A stretch of 64,000 nt of DNA from Pseudomonas abietaniphila. GTDB lineage: Bacteria > Pseudomonadota > Gammaproteobacteria > Pseudomonadales > Pseudomonadaceae. Position 1 is the stretch's first letter; each line of letters starts with the position of its first letter. The notes beneath the pieces are model-generated. The model saw nothing but the letters and a program-made list of their open reading frames with translations, made no database searches and was not told where the DNA came from. The stretch lies in the NCBI RefSeq assembly GCF_900100795.1, contig NZ_FNCO01000008.1, positions 62,001-126,000 on the forward strand. The letters run 5' to 3'. Below are positions 61,301 through 64,000 of the stretch, piece by piece. The position numbers and the translations under genes were made by a program.

Positions 61301-61829
61301 CTATTACGCTTCACGTGTCTCACACGCCGGACAGAAGTTGATGGGTGAGTTCCTTGACCGGTTCATCCGAGGCCGCAGGCACGAACCAGACGTCATCAAG
61401 ATCCATAACCGGCCGGAATACCGGATAGCCAATGTCGATCAGCTCTACGGCGATATGTTCGAGCGCATGATTGCCGATGTGGACAGCCAGACGCAGAGCG
61501 TGGCGGAAAAACGAATGGCGCTGGCGTATACGATTATCAAATGGACGGGGACCATCGTATTTTTGCCCTTCCCTCAATTGAGTTTAGGATGGGGATTACT
61601 CAACACAACGCTGACGTTCATCCAGGCTTTTGACGCCTATGGCTCCGGCGACCGAGCCGCCGCGATCCCTTTGTTTATCGCGGGAGCGATGGGCATCGCT
61701 CTGGGGGGTGATGGTGTCAGGGCGCTGATTATGGGCGGGAATGGATTGGGCACCATCGTGGCAACCCGCGCGGGTGTCTGGGCCTGGAAAAAGCTCGATC
61801 TTGGTGCCGCCTATCGGCTGACGGCCTAA
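58377..61829 (+). CDS. Large toxin-like protein, dermonecrotic-toxin/DUF6543 type
   Basis: 1150-residue protein without signal peptide. Composition and layout fit the large Pseudomonas proteins annotated as dermonecrotic-toxin or DUF6543 proteins. Long helical N-terminal region; repeated blocks of the type DSRFRDMIVIAERTQTDEHFVLYAPGGPNGRDFFEFRS (residues about 585-622) and ISSVENTAVSALRIAGQIIEGVYIF with NVLYTPGAPDGLEYRPLSDF (about 905-970). A final hydrophobic module (about 1060-1130, IIKWTGTIVFLPFPQL then IPLFIAGAMGIALGGDGVRA) would insert in or lie on a membrane. It stops there, without a long C-terminal effector domain. Start 58377 is set by TTGGAG eight bases upstream; a longer frame from 58290 is not supported. 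Convergent 4-base overlap with the SirB1 gene. No secretion genes nearby. Confidence 0.75.
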   Translation: MNDSATTLTPSEGRPEYMTQQLANLTEACAQSSELLAQNMTLREVASNLLAGTVRSTGLKVSSADAIFFNRLDSDQHIASIALPDLLVDAMRHGDSVLENVGAAFFTRHDSLDAEHALSPGHNQDLRKAVVHLSGTLSESYQAQLDGFWQKPVPASDGQQPVGTTVEALIRQQCSALDTELVLCGYSAMVSTQEQKWLSGVIEGSSTDGVFGLTWTIADGTRVRVPSAYVVSESIQDDGQPAGVTFLIMPARGIERFESVDRLREGLSSKLAGPLKDALLIRDLVQFGDPGAVDPCAWTFEAMNDSLINTHVHEVRHKQTEDCRFLLAQGHDETDRQVFYTQLERVQTCAHLDEAMGQSFNSWVAKLSEIAEPHWRKYGDAGEKAYLIRLEHAHADRRRKVDELFGHLHSLETFAQAEMTQYMRHHLGRAIDPSQVRINVHDTIELRLDDSLHTVYDYSLLEFAVQGMPIVASRMRFSPSPDQLHADFSAAFVKEMLDQLNLHARYEKALEQRMNDENVLHAMTRHRDSAIALSAHAAKMQGHLQQDRSHDLVHMIRGDLTPAGTVHCVGSLHLTATDSRFRDMIVIAERTQTDEHFVLYAPGGPNGRDFFEFRSWRELSFQVGGWLSDESGRTYLHDQLFGPSKSEAIAFLNETQLTPSLWGADSCRFVGSTGPNFESNLAGLVRQKALSSFPFFNGEARSVADLPSSANASILAMLNARITGLNSVFAKLSPSLMPLRDYVQKETSKLLNAYLQSAGYAGHVDPDTLYLGLGIPYTETPDFGESSDLRSLTDLMMHGSDDIKRYSPHIHLYSSVGLDVTRFPSKLISFMDKQIREADLAAHYMNHLNSEFLERKNPLHHRRKALLGKRIQYEMTRGALVMFHQGHLTLAQYTWLCQTIDGLAVGAPVISSVENTAVSALRIAGQIIEGVYIFRDFNSQDPAYNVLYTPGAPDGLEYRPLSDFAQLLGSEKMRTYYASRVSHAGQKLMGEFLDRFIRGRRHEPDVIKIHNRPEYRIANVDQLYGDMFERMIADVDSQTQSVAEKRMALAYTIIKWTGTIVFLPFPQLSLGWGLLNTTLTFIQAFDAYGSGDRAAAIPLFIAGAMGIALGGDGVRALIMGGNGLGTIVATRAGVWAWKKLDLGAAYRLTA

Positions 61830-62629
61830 TGAATGGCTTGACCCGACGGGAGTTGCACTAACCGCTGGGTCAACCGGATGCGCTGCACGGGATCGTCACT
61901 CAATAACAACGCATGCTCCAGGTCGAAACGTTCGGCCTGCGGGCATTCGAGGTTCTGATACAGGCTGGCGCGGGCGAGGTAATCACTGGCATTGCCTGGG
62001 CCCAGTTCCATGACCCGCGTGGCATCTTTGAGTGAGGACAGCAGATCGTCGTTGATCTGGTGCAAGTGACGCAGGTTGCGGGATAGCCGTTGAAGCATCG
62101 CTTGAGGCGTTGCCGTGCGCATGTGTTCGGATTTGAGCGGCATGTCCGGTCCAAACTGGCGCAGCAATAATTCGCGGCAATCTTTGGGGTACAGCCTGCG
62201 GCCATCGCACGGGTCCAGCGTATGGTCGGCACCCGGTACGCGCAGCAGGAAATGCCCCGGAAAATTTACACCCTCCAGCGGAATTTCCATGCGTCTGGCC
62301 AGTTCCAGCGCAACCATCGCAAGGCCCAACGGTTGCCCGCGACGCCGTTCCACCACCCTGTGCAGCAACGCCACCTGGGGTTTGGGCTGGGCAACGTCGT
62401 CCTGTTGAAAACCGATCGTCGCCATTTGCCGTAACAGAGGCTGGGCCAATTCTGCTGCCGGTAACAAAGGCAGCGAGGCACTGATCCGGCGCTGCAATTG
62501 AGCGATCAGTTCCTGTGTTGTTTGCGGGTCGACCGTGGCGTCGTGCTCGACCGATATCCACAGCGCTGCGTCGAACGTCGACGGGGGCGTACGCTGCAGG
62601 CAGTCGAGGCAGTGTTGGCGTGGATTCAT
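61826..62629 (-). CDS. SirB1 family (transglutaminase-like) protein
   Basis: 267-residue cytoplasmic protein. An N-terminal transglutaminase-core-2 region (about residues 70-175) has the family pattern LHRVVERRRGQPLGLAMVAL then EGVNFPGHFLLRVPG. A TPR-like C-terminus (about 180-260) follows. SirB1 proteins have no settled biochemical role. ATG 62629 with TGGAGAAG upstream replaces a much longer frame that overlaps the divergent promoter. Ends 4 bases inside the toxin-like gene. Confidence 0.88.
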   Translation of the reverse strand: MNPRQHCLDCLQRTPPSTFDAALWISVEHDATVDPQTTQELIAQLQRRISASLPLLPAAELAQPLLRQMATIGFQQDDVAQPKPQVALLHRVVERRRGQPLGLAMVALELARRMEIPLEGVNFPGHFLLRVPGADHTLDPCDGRRLYPKDCRELLLRQFGPDMPLKSEHMRTATPQAMLQRLSRNLRHLHQINDDLLSSLKDATRVMELGPGNASDYLARASLYQNLECPQAERFDLEHALLLSDDPVQRIRLTQRLVQLPSGQAIH

Positions 62630-62835
62630 CGACTTCTCCATCTGGATCAGGCGTCTGAAACAGTGTTCTGGATGCTCCGTTGTAGCCCTGGCGGCGACGT
62701 TCGTCCAGTGCCGATTATGGGCTGACGCGCTCCGCCGAACGTATGCCGACAGATTGTCTGGATATGTCCGACGAGGCCCGTCGTTTTTTCTGTCAGCGCC
62801 TATACTCGCAATACAAAAAAACGGGAGCACTGCCT

Positions 62836-63858
62836 ATGTTCGCTCTCATGCAAAGCTCACGCGTTCAATCGCTGCACCTGATTGTCGACCCACAGACTTG
62901 CCTTAAAGCCGTGGTCGCAATCCACAGCAGTCGGAAGGGCCCTGCTCTGGGTGGCTGTCGCTACCTGTCCTATCCAAATGAAGAGAGCGCCATCGAAGAC
63001 GCTATTCAGTTGGCCAAGAATATGAGCTACAAGGCGGTTCTGGCTGGCTTGTCGTTGGGCGGTGGAACGGCCGTGATTCTGCGGCCTGCGCATGTACCTG
63101 ATCGCGCTGCGTTGTTCGAAGCCTTTGGGCGGTTCATCCAGACGCTGGATGGCCGCTATATCACGGCGATGGACAGCGGCACGTCCAGCGAAGACATGGA
63201 TTGCATCGCTCAATACACCCAGCACGTCACCAGCACCACGGAATCGGGCGATCCTTCGGCGTACACCGCCATGGGCTTGTACGCCGGTATTCGCACCACC
63301 GCCATGGCCCGGCTGGGCAGCGATAATCTGGAAGGGTTGCGCGTGGCGATTCAGGGCCTGGGGCATGTCGGCTACGCGTTGGCAGAGCAACTGCATGCGG
63401 CGGGTGCCGAATTACTGGTCGCCGATCTCGACAGCGGCAAAGTACAGCTGGCGATGGAGCAGATGGGCGCCAAGCCGGTGTCCAGCGAGGCCTTGCTCAG
63501 CACGCCTTGCGACATCCTGGCGCCCTGCGGATTGGGGGGTGTGCTGAACAGCCACAGTGTCACCAAGTTGCGCTGCGCGGCGGTGGCCGGCGGGGCCAAC
63601 AATCAACTGAGCTGCCCGGCCATTGCCGACCAGCTCGAATCCCGCGGCATCCTCTATGCACCTGATTACGTGATCAATTCCGGCGGATTGATCTACGTCG
63701 CGCTGCAACATCAAGGAGAAAACCAGAACACTATCACCGCGCATCTGTCCCAGATAGGAACACGGCTGACTGAAGTATTTGCCCATGCCCAGGCCGAGAA
63801 GCGCTCACCCGCGCGGGTAGCCGATGCATTGGCAGAACGCCTGTTGAACATCGAGTAG
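62836..63858 (+). CDS. Leucine dehydrogenase-like protein with altered catalytic lysine
   Basis: 340-residue member of the Glu/Leu/Phe/Val dehydrogenase family, which deaminates branched-chain amino acids with NAD. Substrate block GPALGGCRYLSYPN (about residues 35-48) and NMSYKAVLAGLSLGGG are present, with the first Lys (in SYKAV) conserved. The next, catalytic Lys of GGGK is replaced by Thr (GGGTAVI, codon ACG 63067-63069, one base from AAG). The Asp of ITAMDSGTSSEDMD and the Rossmann motif QGLGHVGYALAEQL (about 174-187) are intact. Start 62836 has GGGAG eight bases upstream. Probably poorly active or repurposed unless this is a sequencing error. Confidence 0.88.
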   Translation: MFALMQSSRVQSLHLIVDPQTCLKAVVAIHSSRKGPALGGCRYLSYPNEESAIEDAIQLAKNMSYKAVLAGLSLGGGTAVILRPAHVPDRAALFEAFGRFIQTLDGRYITAMDSGTSSEDMDCIAQYTQHVTSTTESGDPSAYTAMGLYAGIRTTAMARLGSDNLEGLRVAIQGLGHVGYALAEQLHAAGAELLVADLDSGKVQLAMEQMGAKPVSSEALLSTPCDILAPCGLGGVLNSHSVTKLRCAAVAGGANNQLSCPAIADQLESRGILYAPDYVINSGGLIYVALQHQGENQNTITAHLSQIGTRLTEVFAHAQAEKRSPARVADALAERLLNIE

Positions 63859-63878
63859 GCGCCTTACCGGCGCCTTTC
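63857..63878 (+). terminator. Hairpin after the leucine dehydrogenase-like gene
   Basis: AGGCGCC (63857-63863) pairs with GGCGCCT (63869-63875); only TT follows, so termination may be weak. Confidence 0.5.
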
Positions 63879-63962
63879 GAACCAGGCTCGCGACCACAAG
63901 TGGCGAGTGGTGACCATCACGCGTGCGTCCCTCAGGCGTCGTCGCGTGCTCAGGAGTGTGCA

Positions 63963-64000
63963 ATGTCCAATAACAAGATCGATCTTGCGTACACCCGTTA
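63963..64000 (+). CDS. Start of a gene cut by the window end
   Basis: AGGAG followed seven bases later by ATG at 63963, then MSNNKIDLAYTR before the sequence stops. Too short to assign. In some Pseudomonas the gene after ldh encodes a pyruvate dehydrogenase E1-type subunit, which is a guess from memory of synteny. Confidence 0.6.
   Translation, partial: MSNNKIDLAYTR

Noticed and set aside
1..64000. tRNA, rRNA, insertion sequence or prophage genes
   Set aside because: No cloverleaf sequence, rRNA core, transposase or phage structural gene could be recognised by eye; a covariance-model scan was not possible.

Overview
The window looks like chromosome from a fluorescent or syringae-type Pseudomonas. 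Gene density is high, coding DNA is mostly G+C-rich, and the gene set is typical of the genus: Mqo, AlkK-like acyl-CoA ligase with DUF1302/DUF1329 and a MalT-type LuxR regulator, Pta, SlyD, CysZ, AhpC/TrxB, FolM-FolE-FolX, CidA/LrgB and a short LOV protein. REP-type inverted repeats built on GTAGGAGCGCGCTTGCCCGC and GTGGGAGCGAATTCATTCGC sit between genes. About 61 protein genes are supported. No rRNA, tRNA, CRISPR array or insertion sequence was seen.

Layout. 1-7.4 kb: a secreted hypothetical protein, malate:quinone oxidoreductase, small conserved proteins, an acyltransferase, and an SRAP-family protein whose two active-site positions appear changed. 7.5-14.6 kb: a Cache chemoreceptor, an M48 lipoprotein protease, a Gdt1/TMEM165-type Mn exporter under a yybP-ykoY riboswitch, RsmC, a 2-hydroxyacid dehydrogenase and a LysE exporter. 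14.7-23.2 kb: a fatty-acid module (acyl-CoA ligase, DUF1302, DUF1329, LuxR/MalT regulator). 23.2-29.4 kb: a toxin-first HipA/HipB-like pair with three operator-like repeats, an HD-GYP phosphodiesterase, an AraC regulator, a TauE exporter and a soluble CZB chemoreceptor.

29.4-33.5 kb is the most unusual part. It is an A+T-richer, one-strand block encoding a HExxH zincin-like protein, a methyltransferase C-terminal remnant, an ATP-grasp ligase, and a truncated or chimeric cephem-type O-carbamoyltransferase. It reads as an acquired, partly decayed small-molecule biosynthesis or modification locus that I do not recognise as any described system.

33.6-46.6 kb returns to core genes: glyoxalase II-like hydrolase, OmpA lipoprotein, acyltransferase, Pta without a neighbouring AckA, SlyD, glutathione peroxidase, Old Yellow Enzyme, glycosyltransferase, CysZ, AhpC, TrxB, HopJ and DUF1244. 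46.8-51.8 kb combines tetrahydromonapterin synthesis (folM-folE-folX) with a MerR/LitR-like regulator lacking a B12-binding motif, a PilZ-like protein and a short LOV photoreceptor, suggesting a blue-light-linked neighbourhood. 51.9-57.4 kb holds a flavodoxin, LysR plus CidA/LrgB, and a small catabolic cluster (class II aldolase, alpha/beta hydrolase, SDR). 57.6-61.8 kb holds a 174-residue protein and a 1150-residue toxin-like protein. The window ends with SirB1, a leucine-dehydrogenase-like protein lacking the catalytic lysine, and the first codons of another gene.

All assignments come from reading motifs by eye. No database search was run.
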